NCBI GenBank assembly: GCA_030533445.1
Contig: CM060078.1
Location: forward strand, 19,740,591-19,804,590
Source of the DNA: Cyprinodon diabolis
Taxonomy: Eukaryota > Chordata > Actinopteri > Cyprinodontiformes > Cyprinodontidae
Reading direction: 5' to 3'
Length of the DNA stretch: 64,000 nucleotides
Shown: positions 1 to 28,110 of the stretch, piece by piece
Position numbering within the stretch: position 1 is the stretch's first letter
Layout: each line of letters begins with the position of its first letter
Notes under the pieces: generated by a model
What the model was told of the DNA's origin: nothing
The model's database searches: none
The model's input: only the letters and a program-made list of their open reading frames with translations
Program-made: the position numbers and the translations under genes

Positions 1-194
1 AACATTTTCTCATGTGATGTGGTGTTGTTTCCATGAGCTCTCATATCTCTCATTTGCAGTGCTTAGCAGCAGTTGGCATTCATATACTTTACCTCACTAC
101 CACCTGACAGAAAAAAACCCTTTATATATTTGATTGTATTTTATTTTGTAAGGTGTTGGTTGGTGAGACCATCATTGAATGTTACCAAAACTGA

Positions 195-300
195 ACCATT
201 TGAAGTATAGTAGTGGCAGCATCATGCTGTGGGGATTATTTTTTACTTCAGCTGGGTTGCGTTGTGTTAGCTGGTGTGAGTTGAAAGGAAAACAAACTAA
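195..300 (+). mobile_element. Tc1/mariner-like relic
   Basis: The stretch AGTGGCAGCATCATGCTGTG around 210-230 matches the widely dispersed transposase-derived core of fish Tc1-like elements. The flanks are too decayed for terminal repeats or a reading frame. Confidence 0.55.
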
Positions 301-2029
301 AACTGACTGGAGGCATTTTAGAAATGTGTCGGCATTTTGGAACTAGAAAAAGATAGGGTTTTATTTATTTACATATTTATTTCTGCCCTGCTCAGCCAAG
401 TTTAAATGATGACTCAAGTTTACTTTTGAGTAAAAGTTGTCTATTGAATTACATGTACGGTAAGGGTAGATATTACGGTGAAAAGCTTGACAAATACAAG
501 ACAAACACACATATTTCCTGTGGAAACCTCTTCCTAAAAGTTAGAGGCTCCATATACACCTACGTTCTGTGCTGGCAGGTCTTTTTTTATACTAGGGGCC
601 ACATAAAATCATCAAGGGCCTGACTTTAAACACCCCTGATCAGTCCCAATGAAATGCTTCAAATGTCCAGGTTGTATTGTGACAAAATAACCAAAAGGTT
701 TAGAGTGTGAGTTCTTTCCCAACCCTGTTCATGTTGCCATGTTTTATTTTTAGTAAGACACATCAAAGCAATCCCTTTTGTCCCTCCTTTCTTGGTGGCC
801 TTACTCGGAAACCCTTCCTGTCTTTTTACAGGGCACATTCTGACCTCTAGACAGCTAGTTGACAGGGTTCTGCTCCTGCAAAGCATGACTCAAACCAACT
901 CTGATCCATAACAAATTTCCTCCGCAGCGTGGAGGGACCTGATAGGTTTGTGAAAAAGCGTCAAAAGCTAATGGCAACTCGCACGGCCGCACACTTGCCT
1001 CCACAACAAAGGGCCCCCATTCACTGTTGTCATGGTGCAGGCGCCGGAGCAAATGAACTCTTCATGCTCCATCAACAATTTAGTTAATTAGCTCATTTGT
1101 AATTGGCCGGCTTTGTTGCCAGGATGTTAGTGGGGGGACATCAAAGGAAGAAGGTGTTTGCAGCGCTGCCGATTACAGGTTATCACATTGCCACTCACCG
1201 AGAGCCGCTCTCCCTCCCTGTATCCCTGACTCGTCGCTCTCACACAGAGAAGAAAAGAAAGGGAAAGCTTTAATTTGAATATTCTAATTAGATTTGTAAT
1301 TAACTGTGAAATAACGATCTGGTGAGTGTTTTTCATGGGCTGTAAATGTCCATGTGAATTCTCATAAACTCCCCAAATCAGGACAATGTATCCACTTATT
1401 TTCCCAGTCATGCAATTCTCTGCAGTATTGAATGTAATAAAGTGCAGAAAGCTAGGAGACGTACTCATAGAAAAAAAAGAAAAAAGTAGAATGTAGGATT
1501 TGGGTCAAGCATTTACTAATTCTACAGCATCTTGTGAATTACAGCTCGGAGGAGTATCTGTGGATTGATATTATTCCAATAAACAGTGTTTTCAAGTCTT
1601 TTCAAAGAGACTTCGAGGCAGTAGATTAGGCCTCGTTTTCACACGCTGTCAAGGCAAATAAAGTTTAAAGGGCTGTAATTGACTGCATTGTTTTTGAACA
1701 AAATGGGCATGAATAGATATTATAGCTGCTGTGTAAGAAGTGTTTGGTTATATTCTCTGGGATATGTGTGTTATAAATGTCAGAACCGGTAGCTGTTTTT
1801 TTGTTTGTTTTTGCATTTAGTGACTGTTTGATCTTATGTGACAGAATTAGACTACAACAAGGCACTAGATAGTTGTAGGGTGGCATTGAATTGATGCATT
1901 TGTAAAGATTTCACAGACAAATATTTAGAACTGCAGATCTGGGAAGTTTTATTGTGTTCAAATGGATTTCTACAAACTAGTGCTGCTGCTGGTTGCTGCA
2001 CCAGTTTTTATTTTGTTTCATATTTGGCT

Positions 2030-2290
2030 TTGTTTTTGTTGGTGGAAAGAATCCTTTACCACATGTCAACCAAAGCATAATGCTTCCACCACCATGTTTC
2101 AGATGCAAAGATTCCACTGCACAGTTTGGCAGAAATTTTCAATTTTTGTGCCACATAGGAGCAGAACTCCTTCAACCTCAAATCTCTCAATGCAACCCGC
2201 AGAGTTGGTTTTCTTACTACTTTCCTTCAGAGAATTGCTCTCTTCTTACAAGGTTTCCATAAATACCACATTTGTGGAGTATGCTTCTAG
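2030..2290 (-). mobile_element. Tc1/mariner-like relic, minus strand
   Basis: AATGCTTCCACCACCATGTT (2080-2100) is the reverse complement of the same Tc1-like core. About 260 bp around it resemble the coding part of the element in reverse. No intact frame. Confidence 0.55.
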
Positions 2291-3269
2291 TAGCTGTTCT
2301 GTTTTCAAATTCTCCCACCTGAGTCAGAATTACCTTCTCCTTCCCTGACTTGTTAATTAAGGTAGAACAGTCTTGCGTTGGCAGACTTTATGTTGCTTTT
2401 CTTGGATTTTATTTAGAGGTAACATAGGATGAATACCTTATACATTTGTTTTTCATTAACTTCAATGGGCTGCACTAAATGAGTCTGTCACATCAAAACC
2501 TGAACAAAATAAAATATTTTTTATGGTTAGAATCCAACAAAATGTTAACTGATATCTATATAATGAAAGTGGTGAAAGTTATTTAGAATGTGATGCACAG
2601 TTCAAGACTACACATCCTGTAGTTCTGGTAGAACAGTTTGCCTTGAAGCTTTGGGGAAAGATGTACCTGTGATTCTGCAAGACAGTGAAGGATTAGCAGG
2701 TTTTCTGAAATCGTATCCAATCACCTAAGCGCACTTACTTCATAGAAAGTTTTACTCTATCTTTTGGTAATGTATGCTCTGTTCACACGCAAACACACGC
2801 TAGTCTGTGTGCTTTAAGGATACTCTGTGTAGGTAGCTTAGTTGGTCACTTTATCCATGACTAGAGATGCACAGTGTAAAAGATACATGTTTATGCTGGA
2901 TACAGTAAGCTGATAAGCTTCTATCAAACAACACATGCTTGTGAACTCAAAACAGAGGAGCCAGGAAGACAAGCGGAGAGAAAAAACTGATTTCAAAGTA
3001 AAAACAGGTGAGCAGATCGACAGACAGTTTTGTACGAATATTTTGCAGAACATTGCCTGTTACAGAATCGCAACACTTGGCTGAGTCGCATACACAAACC
3101 ATGCTATAACCCAGCGAGCGCAAGAAAACAGAAGGCAACAAAGAAGGCAGGCTTGTCATTAGAACAAAGATGGCGGCTCGGTGCCATGCCTTGGAGCAGT
3201 CATTGTAGATGTCAGAGGGAGTCCTTTTATGTTTCCAGAGATGCCATTTGACACACACACTGATCTGCA

Positions 3270-3289
3270 CGCACACACACACACACACA
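3270..3289. repeat. (AC)n microsatellite
   Basis: A short CA/AC dinucleotide run within a longer CA-rich stretch of about 40 bp. Confidence 0.85.
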
Positions 3290-5094
3290 GGCACAGTTTA
3301 AACGGGGGTTACATAAAGCGGATGTCAGATTTAGATGACAGCTAAGATGTTGGTACTTTAGTGGAAGGTGCGGGGGGGGGTTCGTTTGTTGGGAAGGGGT
3401 TGGGGACAGACCCAAGTTGTCGCTCGCTGCAGGAGCTCGGCTCAGCAGCAGTGACACCTTTAGTCATCTATTGTTTTGTTGCATGAAGAAACTTGTCAAG
3501 ATCAGCATTTAACGGCTCCATGGTGCACTTTAAATTGTCTCACCTGCAAAAGGTAGCCGCGAGGTAGCATGGCACCCCGAATTAGCTCTGTGAAGTTCAA
3601 AATGAAATAATATCCATGGGAATGTTTCTTGAGCGACTGGGTTTTTTTTTGGTTTGTGGTTCTATTTGTGTTAATATATGACAAAGAGGGCTGAGACACA
3701 TTAAGGCGTTAAGGCTATGTGCAAGACTTGTGTTTGTGAGCAGCCTTTGGTAAAAATAAAAGGACACAAATGGAGTTGAAAAGATCAGCATATTAAATGT
3801 GAAACTGAACGAGAAGGATACATGGTGTTCTGATGTTACCTTAAAAATAACATTCAGTCCAGCCTCAAATTCTTTGTTGTTTTTAGCTACGTCCATCTTA
3901 TTTTTCAGAGTTATACAGGAAAGAAATGTTTATTACATTGATTGAGGCCTCAGTGGAATAAATCTTGGCAAAATTAATTGTGTCCTAGAGTTTAAAGGTC
4001 ACATATTATCCAATGAAATAGCTAAGACCATTTGAACCTAATAGCAATTGTATTATCACATGAGCTACCAATGATATCGTCATTGTATACATTTTTCTAA
4101 TAGCATCTATCTCTAGTTCTGTGATACTATTTGATAAAATACAAGGCAATAAAATTATACATCACTGTATTTGAAAGGGAAAGTTTTTTCCTTAAAAGAA
4201 GGAAAAATCACCTCCCACCACTCTCCAATGTTCTGTCACCGTTCTGCTCTCCTTATTAGTGGCACCGAGGCAGGCTCTGTGTTAAAATGGCAAGCTCAGC
4301 CACTAACCTGAACGCTGGTGTCTGTAACCCGCTACTAATTAAACCCACAAGGCTGTAACCAAATGTCTCTGTCTTTATATAATGTACACATATGCACATT
4401 TTCGAGACAGGCATTTACTTAAGCAGGTCCCCAGCCCTTCATGGTGAAGCCATGCTCCACCCTACGAGGACCTTTAAAAGACAGGGCACCATCGCCAAAT
4501 GGTGACAGTCTCCACAAAAGACACTGTGTGTAAACAGGCAGTGTTTTAATGCATTCATTAAAAACTATGCTACTGAATTGCTTTTAGTGTGTAATGTACG
4601 CACAGTTAGGGGCAGAGTTTTCTCTGATGGGACTTCATAGCCCCTGATAATACAGACAGACAATTAGCAGAAGTGTACACTGTATATATGCTGGCTTGAG
4701 TAGATTTATTATTGGGCCCTAGGTGGACGTTGATGGCCTATACATATTCATGTTTGTAGCTTCGGGGTAAAACCCTTCGAGATCTTTAAGACAAGCTGCA
4801 TGTTCTAATATTGCAGGAAGTCTTACTTGGGGTTTAACAACAAAGGTTGTGGCCACATCTTCCAGTTTACATCATATTTCCCAATTGACCATCATCCAAA
4901 AAAAAAAAAATGTGTTTAAAAAAAGAAAGAAAAAAAACGTTTTTAAAAAAAAGCTGAGTGAAAGTCTGGTTGCTTCCCTATTTCAGCCTGTTTTATAGTT
5001 GCCATGACCCATATGACTGAGAATTTACACAGGCATGTTTTTTTTTCTTTACCTATTAAGTTATAGCTTATGTGAATCAATATTTTGTTTATTT

Positions 5095-5480
5095 AAGAGT
5101 ATTGGAGTCGGGGGGCTGAATATAAATGCAAACAACACTATTCAAAGTCTTTTTTTCTTGGTTTTTTACTGTCATCTTATGGTGTTTGATGTTTTTTACG
5201 ACTTTTTTTCCTCTAAGAAAGGCACATTTTGAAATGATTTATTTAAGGTTATCAGAGTGAAAGAGGCTGAAAAAAATTTATTCTACATTCTTTTTTTAAA
5301 TTAAAGGGTTTCTGTCTAATCTAAGTATCATTTTACTGTCATAGTGAACATTTTTTTCTTGTTAATTGAAATCAAACAGGAAAAGTTTTACCTAAAGTCA
5401 CCAGAGTCATGCTGCCTGAACGTAAATGTACATCACACTTTTTTGAAAGCTATATATCATTTTCATCCCAGTATAAAATC
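5095..5480 (+). mobile_element. Tc1-like 3' tail fragments (two similar pieces)
   Basis: GGGGGCTGAATATAAATGCA (about 5110-5130) is the typical sequence just after the transposase stop in one fish Tc1-like family. A weaker second copy (CTGCCTGAACGTAAATGTAC) sits at about 5410-5430. Both are followed by the usual ACACTTTT stretch or a variant of it. Confidence 0.5.
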
Positions 5481-7392
5481 ACACCTGATGTGTTGTTGCA
5501 CATACAAAAAACTTTAATAGATCGTACATTTAGGTGAAAAGCTGGGGATTAAGATTATATTTGCTGTTTAGACAGGTTAGAAACATAAAACAGTCTCTTT
5601 ACTCCTCATTTTACTACCTAGGATTTTCTTTTGTCATTTTTTTATATGTTCTGGGTGCCAGCCCACCCCCTTCTCCTCCATTTCTGTCTTTGTTTGGCAT
5701 TATTAATGCTCAGCAGAACATGCACCATTTGAATATTTTATAAATGCACGTAGTAATCTTCCTGTAATCGCCTTCCTAACTGGCCAGCAGTGAAATTGAA
5801 TGTATGAAGCTCTAACTGTCTGCAGGACCGCCGTGAGGCCTCACACACAAACACATGCACGCTTAACTCAACGTAGCTTCTTGTCGATGAGACGTGGGCT
5901 CGATAAAGATTTTGCACATCTTTTCCTTTTTTTTGCTCTTGTTTTGTAATGAGGTATCTTCAGGGACAGCGAGCAGCCATCTCTGTGCTTTTGAAGCAGC
6001 TGTAATTCATGACACACACCATACATCAAGTGCATAAGATAGCATTATGGGCAGTGAAATGAAAAGGGTATTTGCAACATTAGTTCCCTCATCCTGCGAG
6101 GGACGTGATTAAATGATTAATGAAATGCCCCCCTTTTTTTTGCATGCATGTTCTGAAACAGCAATTAGGCATAGGGCTGTGGAAATCAACCAGCGCTGTC
6201 CCTCATGCATTTCTCTCCCCACCTCTCCCTGTTTTTCTTCTTTTTTTTATACTACCTCATTCTTGATTTATAATAAAACCTTTCAGAGCATTAGACCTGA
6301 AATGGCTTGGAAAGCAAAGGTAGGGACGAGATGAAACGCTTCAAAATGTGTTCAGTCTTAATTGAAAGGTACAGGACTATTGTGATTACGAATGTTCTGC
6401 TCAGCTTCTGATTGACAGGCCAAGAGAAAGCAGCTCAATGAGTTTTCTTGTTTTGTGCTTTGCAGATAAACAGGACGCGAATAGGGGGCGTGCAGTGAAA
6501 AATATGTGGTGGAAGTGTGTGTTGGTGATAATGTAAGCAAGTGTGTGTTCTCAGATAAAGTGAAAGCCACAGAGGAAGATATTTTGTACTGTCTCTAATG
6601 CACTGGAGGCTGTGCTGTAAATGATCATTGAAGGGTCTGCAAGCTAACCTATAATTACTGCAGATAAAGTGGCAGCTCTGGCATTTCATAAGCATGTCTC
6701 CTCAAAGCTTTCTTTGTGAGTTTGTCTCCAATGATCATTTAGATAGAGGCTCATTACCCAGCATCACAACACTTTAGGAACCCTTTTTCAACCACATATT
6801 TGTGCTACTGCGTATGTGTGTCTGGAATAAAGGTCTATCTTAATGGTTGAGCTTTTTGTGTCCTACAGATGAAATCCAATCGAGACAAAAACCCTCATTG
6901 ACTGTTATGGCTGTCTGGCTGCCCTTTTTCTTTCTAATGAGGCGAACATACCAGATATACTTAATATGTCTGTGGCAAGATAATGCACCTTCAAGTTAAG
7001 AGCCACCTTTGTGTGTCAAATGTTGCTGGTGTTAAATTGTGTGTATTGTTTTCAATAAATTAGGGAGACAAAGCCATTCTGCTGGGCCCGCACGTTTTAT
7101 TCTTAGAAGAAAACAGCGCTCAGGGTGGCGCTGACACCTCCTCCACCACCACCACCATCTAAACTGGCGCAGAACTATTGTCATGTTAAAGATGGTGCCT
7201 CACACCCTCATGTTCCTGCTAATTACTTTATTTCAGATGGGAACAATGGTTTCTAACTGGGATCTCATAGATAGTTGTCTGTGTATAGAAATTATCATAA
7301 AAACAAAAGTTGATACTGTAATTACTATCCATCACAATTTTCATCAAGGTAAACCAAGTCATGTAAGTTTTAACACATGGTGCTTTCAAAAG

Positions 7393-7740
7393 CCTCTTTC
7401 CCACTGAAAATACCGGGTTTAAATGTGTTTTTCAAACATGGGTCGACCCGCTAACAGTTTCCATTTGTTTCTCTTCCCACTGGCGGGGAGAGAAAAAAAA
7501 TGTGGGGTCTAACTTATAGCTGGCAAGCTGCATGGCCTCTGTCCCCTCGTGGCCATGTGAAACCATCATGCTATGTGAGCCCAGGTGATGTCACCAGTGT
7601 TAAATCAGAAGTGGCTGGCGCATTGTGTTGACGTTGGTACGTTGCATTCAGTTTGGCTCTGGTGTTCCCACAGAATGCCGCGGGTCGCTTGTCGAGTTGT
7701 TTGACCCAGGTAGACACGGATCAGATAACGGGCTGGAGAT
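7393..7740 (+). repeat. dispersed repeat, copy A
   Basis: It starts with CCCACTGAAAATACCGGGTT, includes GGGTCGACCCGCTAAC, and later has TGGCGCATTGTGTTGACGTT. The same landmarks occur in reverse order and strand at 61,040-61,510. It is probably a non-autonomous DNA element of unknown family. Confidence 0.6.
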
Positions 7741-8149
7741 AATTTAAAATAACTATGATACTATGGGAAACAAAACCTTAAGATAACTGTAACAATGAAT
7801 GGCAAAATAAAACGAAGGCAAAGGCTAAAGGATTCTGAATAGAAAATAACTGAAAAAACATCAAAAAGAAACAAGGAAGTAATTAAAAAATATATATTAC
7901 ATTGTCACAGCAAACACAGAACAACATAAGTCAACGCCTAACAAAAAACACAAAGTTAACGGTACCAAAAACCCTGAGCAGCAGATCATTACATTATTAT
8001 CAACATACAGTCTAACAAGGTTTAAATCAATCTCAGCATTACTCTGTGAATGCCTTAGTGAATTTGTGAATGAAACAGCGTTTTGAAGACCAGAGGACAC
8101 ATCAGACAGGTCAGGGGTAAAATTGCAGGACAGCTTTCAAGCAATATTG

Positions 8150-8400
8150 GGATGCATAACAATATCCCTCTAAATCAAGTGTGATGAAAAAGTGAGAGTA
8201 TTCATCACCTTATATACACCATCTCAACAGTGAAGCTTGGTGGTGAAAGCAATGTGCTATGGGGATACCTTTCTACAGCAGCAGAAGGGAAGATGGCGCT
8301 AAATGGGCACTACTGAAAGAAAAGCTGCTCTAGGCTCAAAGAGATTTGACCAGCCAGGAGTTTGCCTTCCAACAGATCAGTGATCCCATAGCTACAATTA
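8150..8400 (+). mobile_element. Tc1-like relic next to a foxp2 exon
   Basis: The block around GAAGCTTGGTGGTGAAAGCA and CTATGGGGATAC (8,230-8,270) is a decayed form of the same transposase-derived core seen elsewhere in the window. It ends about 100 bp before the exon at 8513. Confidence 0.5.
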
Positions 8401-8438
8401 ATTAATTTAGATGAAACCATAATTATACACCAAAATAA

Positions 8439-24358
<15,920 letters not shown>

Positions 24359-25020
24359 CTAGGATATGGTTTTTGGTCAACGTATCCCTCCACTCTACCA
24401 CACTGTTTCTCTTACACAGACCTACAAGACTAAAAAAAAAAAAAACACTCCACAGTCCAAGCAACCACAGCTGACTCTCTTTCTCATCACTGGGACTATT
24501 TATTGAGCATGTATCCGGATAGAGACCAATCCAAAGGAACTCTTTGTTGCAGACCTTTAGGATTCCCAAATCTGACAGACATGAGATGTCTGTTGTAAAA
24601 AGAAAAAAAAAGAACTCACTGAGACCTGTTATATTTGGGGGTGGCATGGCCACATAAAGTGAAAGGATGATGGACTCACTGATAGGGTGGACACATGAAA
24701 CAAATAAGCAAATCATGTTCTTTTGAAAGCTAGCGGCCTCCTAAACTGCCAAAAAGGAAGACGTTTTACGTTTGTGAATAACCCAGCCCACAGTAGTTGT
24801 TAATGTCTAGAGACGATTGCTGGTTCAATTCAAGTTGTTGCTCTGTTCTCATTTGCACAGAAGTAGTCTCGGAAAATCGTGTCACTGCCTGTATGTTGCT
24901 ACTATTATTAAACTCAGCAAATTATTTTTGATCATTTTTTTTAACCATTAATTTCCATATCTGATTTTTAGACATCACCAACTGTAAATTGCATTCTTCA
25001 AACCACATCTGCAGTACCAA

Positions 25021-25027
25021 GACTGTT
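25021..25027 (+). promoter_or_regulatory. candidate miR-132 site in foxp2 3' UTR
   Basis: GACTGTT is a seven-base seed match (positions 2-8) to miR-132. A shorter match, ACTGTTA, is at 26438-26444. The seed sequence of miR-132 is from memory. Confidence 0.4.
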
Positions 25028-25259
25028 TTCACAACTGTTCAGAGAAAAGAAAAAGAAAAAAAAACAAGTAAAAAGTCAGCTTTCAGTCTGTGTGTTTGTG
25101 ATTAAAAGTCTCAAATGAGAAAGGGGAAGTAATAAGAGCTTGTGTAAAAGCGCCATTTACAATACAAAATGCATTTCTTGGTATCTTTCCTCTTGCTCTT
25201 CTTACCTCGGCGTTCCAAAGCTTTGTCTACCTGCGAACAGTGACAGGCAACAGCTAGAA

Positions 25260-25266
25260 ACCAAAG
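25260..25266 (+). promoter_or_regulatory. candidate miR-9 site 1 in foxp2 3' UTR
   Basis: ACCAAAG is the seven-base seed match (positions 2-8) to miR-9-5p. miR-9 is a known repressor of mammalian and avian FoxP2 through the 3' UTR. Confidence 0.45.
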
Positions 25267-26576
25267 CCAATACTAGCAATGGCCAATAGCTTACAGGCAG
25301 AAGCCACCAAACTCTTCTTTTTGGTCTCACCTTCTGTGACTTTAAACTATTTCAAAGAGAAGCTTTTTTTTATCCACAGACTACCTTGGAATAAACCTCT
25401 GGGATCATTTCATTTAGCCCTATACAAAGATGATCAGATCAGAAACAAGTGCTGATGTGTAATTTGGGAAGTCATAAAAACGTCTGTTACGGTTATCCAC
25501 TGCCAGGCATTCTGTCAGTGAAATAACCATAAAAATGGACCATAACCAAAATAAATCATTTGTGTATTCAATATAAGTGTAAAACCATCTTGATGTTTTG
25601 AGGATTGTGTTAATATTGTATTTTTGTTATGCGTTACACATTCAAACCTTTGTTTTTGTTATGGGTGGGACCATCCAAATACTTTTACGTCTTTACTTCT
25701 GTGGCGGTTTTTGTTCTGAGCTGCATCAAATAACTGAAAACACTACTAACCAAACATGAAAAATATCTAGTAAAGCCAAATAAGTCATAATTTCAAGTAA
25801 ATATGAAATAATGTGGCTTGGTTACCGTGGAAAGCAAAACAGTGATAGCCATGGTAGAAAGAGGATCCAAGGTAACCTTTTTCTAGGTGAGATTTGCTTT
25901 AACCTCATTCAATACTCGTTATCTTTCCTTTAACTATACAGGCTTGTTCACACCGGTGTAACTTGTATGGGTGGACAGCTTTTTATGGCACATTTTGTAA
26001 TCACAGACGAAGAAGTACATCCATGATTTCACTTATTTGCCATTTCGTACCTTAGCATTTTTTGTTCATTTCAAACCTGACTTCTTTTTGGTAAAAATTG
26101 GTGCCATTTACATATGGTCAATTTCTATCAGCCATGCACCAATTTGTTACAGCTTTAATGACCATCATTTTAAAGTAAAATTCTTCAATCTGTAAGGAAA
26201 TATGGCTGAGGACAGTCAACTTCCGGAAGGTTTTAAGTTTTATGACATTCAATAGACAAATTGTTGTCAAAACTACAAACAAAGGCAAAAAAATGTCTTT
26301 AAAAGGTTTCCAATAACCCATTATTAATTCCAGTTACGTTCTATCTGAGGATTTTTTCATGCTTATAATTTATGAAAAACACTAAACCATATAAAAAAAT
26401 TAAGTCATACAGCATGGTGTAGGTACTTGGTATTGAAACTGTTAGTTTACAGCTATAAAAAAAGTAGGAGAAATCAGAGGGAAAATGAGTCTGTGAGAAA
26501 TGGGCGTACGAATAGCCGAGGGGTAGAATTGATCCTTGAGTGTTTTTGCTTTAACGGCCGTTTTCGTTTTCAGTAA

Positions 26577-26583
26577 ACCAAAG
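26577..26583 (+). promoter_or_regulatory. candidate miR-9 site 2 in foxp2 3' UTR
   Basis: A second ACCAAAG, about 1.3 kb after the first. Confidence 0.45.
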
Positions 26584-28079
26584 TAACACAAAATTCTGCC
26601 TCCTCTTGTACGGGATAAGCATCGATACTCATAGTCACGCCATGTTGGAGTCTGGCATACACACATACAGAGACCTGGTGGTCAGCTTTATTGTTTTCAC
26701 AATATTATGGCTTTTTAAAGGAGCAACGCGTTGGCCCCGTTCTGACCAAAATCCTAGCCGTACTGTGCGTGCAGCGAGTCCAAGTTGTGAGGCCAGAGCT
26801 CAAACAAACAGATACTGTACAAAAGCAGTATTTGTTGGCTGTGACACCTCAAGAGGATAGGAGTCAGCGACTTGGGGGGCAAAAAAAAGCATTCTTAATC
26901 TTATTACACCAAATAAAAAGGGCACTTCGTTTGTCGTTTAAAGGAAAAACAATAAAGGGTACTCGCATTTACCCAAAATAGGCTTTCTAAAAGCTTCTAC
27001 CTCTGCACAACAACTTCAGAACATCTACGACAGATTGCACGAGTTTGGAGAGCTGTCCCACTTTTCCACGCTTGTCTCAAGACCATTGTTTACATTCCCT
27101 GTGTCAAGATATGGAGGAGTCGCATTGTGATAGGTTGTCTGCAAACATTTGTAGAATGATAATGTATAGATTACATGTAAGGGGAATATTGTGTTTTTTT
27201 AAAAATGCATGTCTAAAATTCATTTGGTGGACTGGAAACAAAAAGAAATATAATAAAACTCATTGGGATGATGGCCTACATGTTACAATGCATAGGAGTG
27301 CATTACCTCAGAGGGATAAAACCTGTCAGCCACAGAATGCATATTACCTGTAGATTTGCATGGGTTTTGTACAAATTAAGTAAAAAAAAAAAAATGTCTA
27401 AAATAGTTGCTTGCACATAATACCAGAAAGACCTCCAGACCTGCAATCTGCTCCTCCACTAGATTTAAGGATTGTCTGGATTTTCTGGGTTGATTTTTGT
27501 CTGTATTTTGATAACTGTGCATACTTATGTAAAAAGAAAAAAGGAAAAAAAAAACAAAAAAACATGTCGGTGAACCCATGAAATTTAACAGACTTTTTTC
27601 TAAGAGGAAAAAAAAAGAGTTCTGTGTTTCTTTTCTGACTTACCTGAATTTTTACTGTTTCTCTCTCATTGCTCGCTAAGAATAGCAAACCTGCTTTTTC
27701 TGCATCTGCTTTGCGTAGCTGTAAGGCTTTAACCTAATGTGTGTATTTATTGCTTGTACCTCTGTGCATACTTTATGAAGCATTATGTCTGGCAGTTGAG
27801 TCATGTATCCTTTCTACTGCAATCCTTCTCTAATAATTGAGAATATGATCCCCCCCTATGTATACAGTAAATTGGGACTGTAGCAAACATATGTTTATGT
27901 AATTGGTGATTTTTTTTTTTGTTTTTCCATTTTATTTTAATCGAGATTCAACAAACTTTTTTTGATACTACTCATTCCTGTGTACTGTGTCCATATGTTA
28001 AAGGTTCTCTGACATTAGAAGGTCATGGTTGAGAATTGTAACAGACATTATTTTCTGTATTCATGGCATTTCACTGCTG

Positions 28080-28090
28080 AATAAAATAAA
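28080..28090 (+). terminator. foxp2: polyadenylation signals of foxp2 (two overlapping AATAAA)
   Basis: AATAAA occurs at 28080-28085 and 28085-28090, followed by a T- and GT-containing stretch. The distance from the stop codon fits a long FOXP2 3' UTR. Another AATAAA at 29023-29028 with GT-rich sequence after it could be a distal site. Confidence 0.65.
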
Positions 28091-28110
28091 GGACCAAAAC
28101 TTGGATTTTG

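Larger units (their letters stand above)
24359..28110 (+). other. foxp2: foxp2 3' untranslated region
   Basis: The stretch from the stop codon to the AATAAA pair at 28,080-28,090 has no coding signal and no recognisable transposon. The length of about 3.7 kb is close to that of the mammalian FOXP2 3' UTR. It holds A- and T-rich tracts and seed matches for miR-9 (ACCAAAG at 25260 and 26577) and miR-132 (GACTGTT at 25021, ACTGTTA at 26438). Antisense ORFs inside it are chance. Confidence 0.75.
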
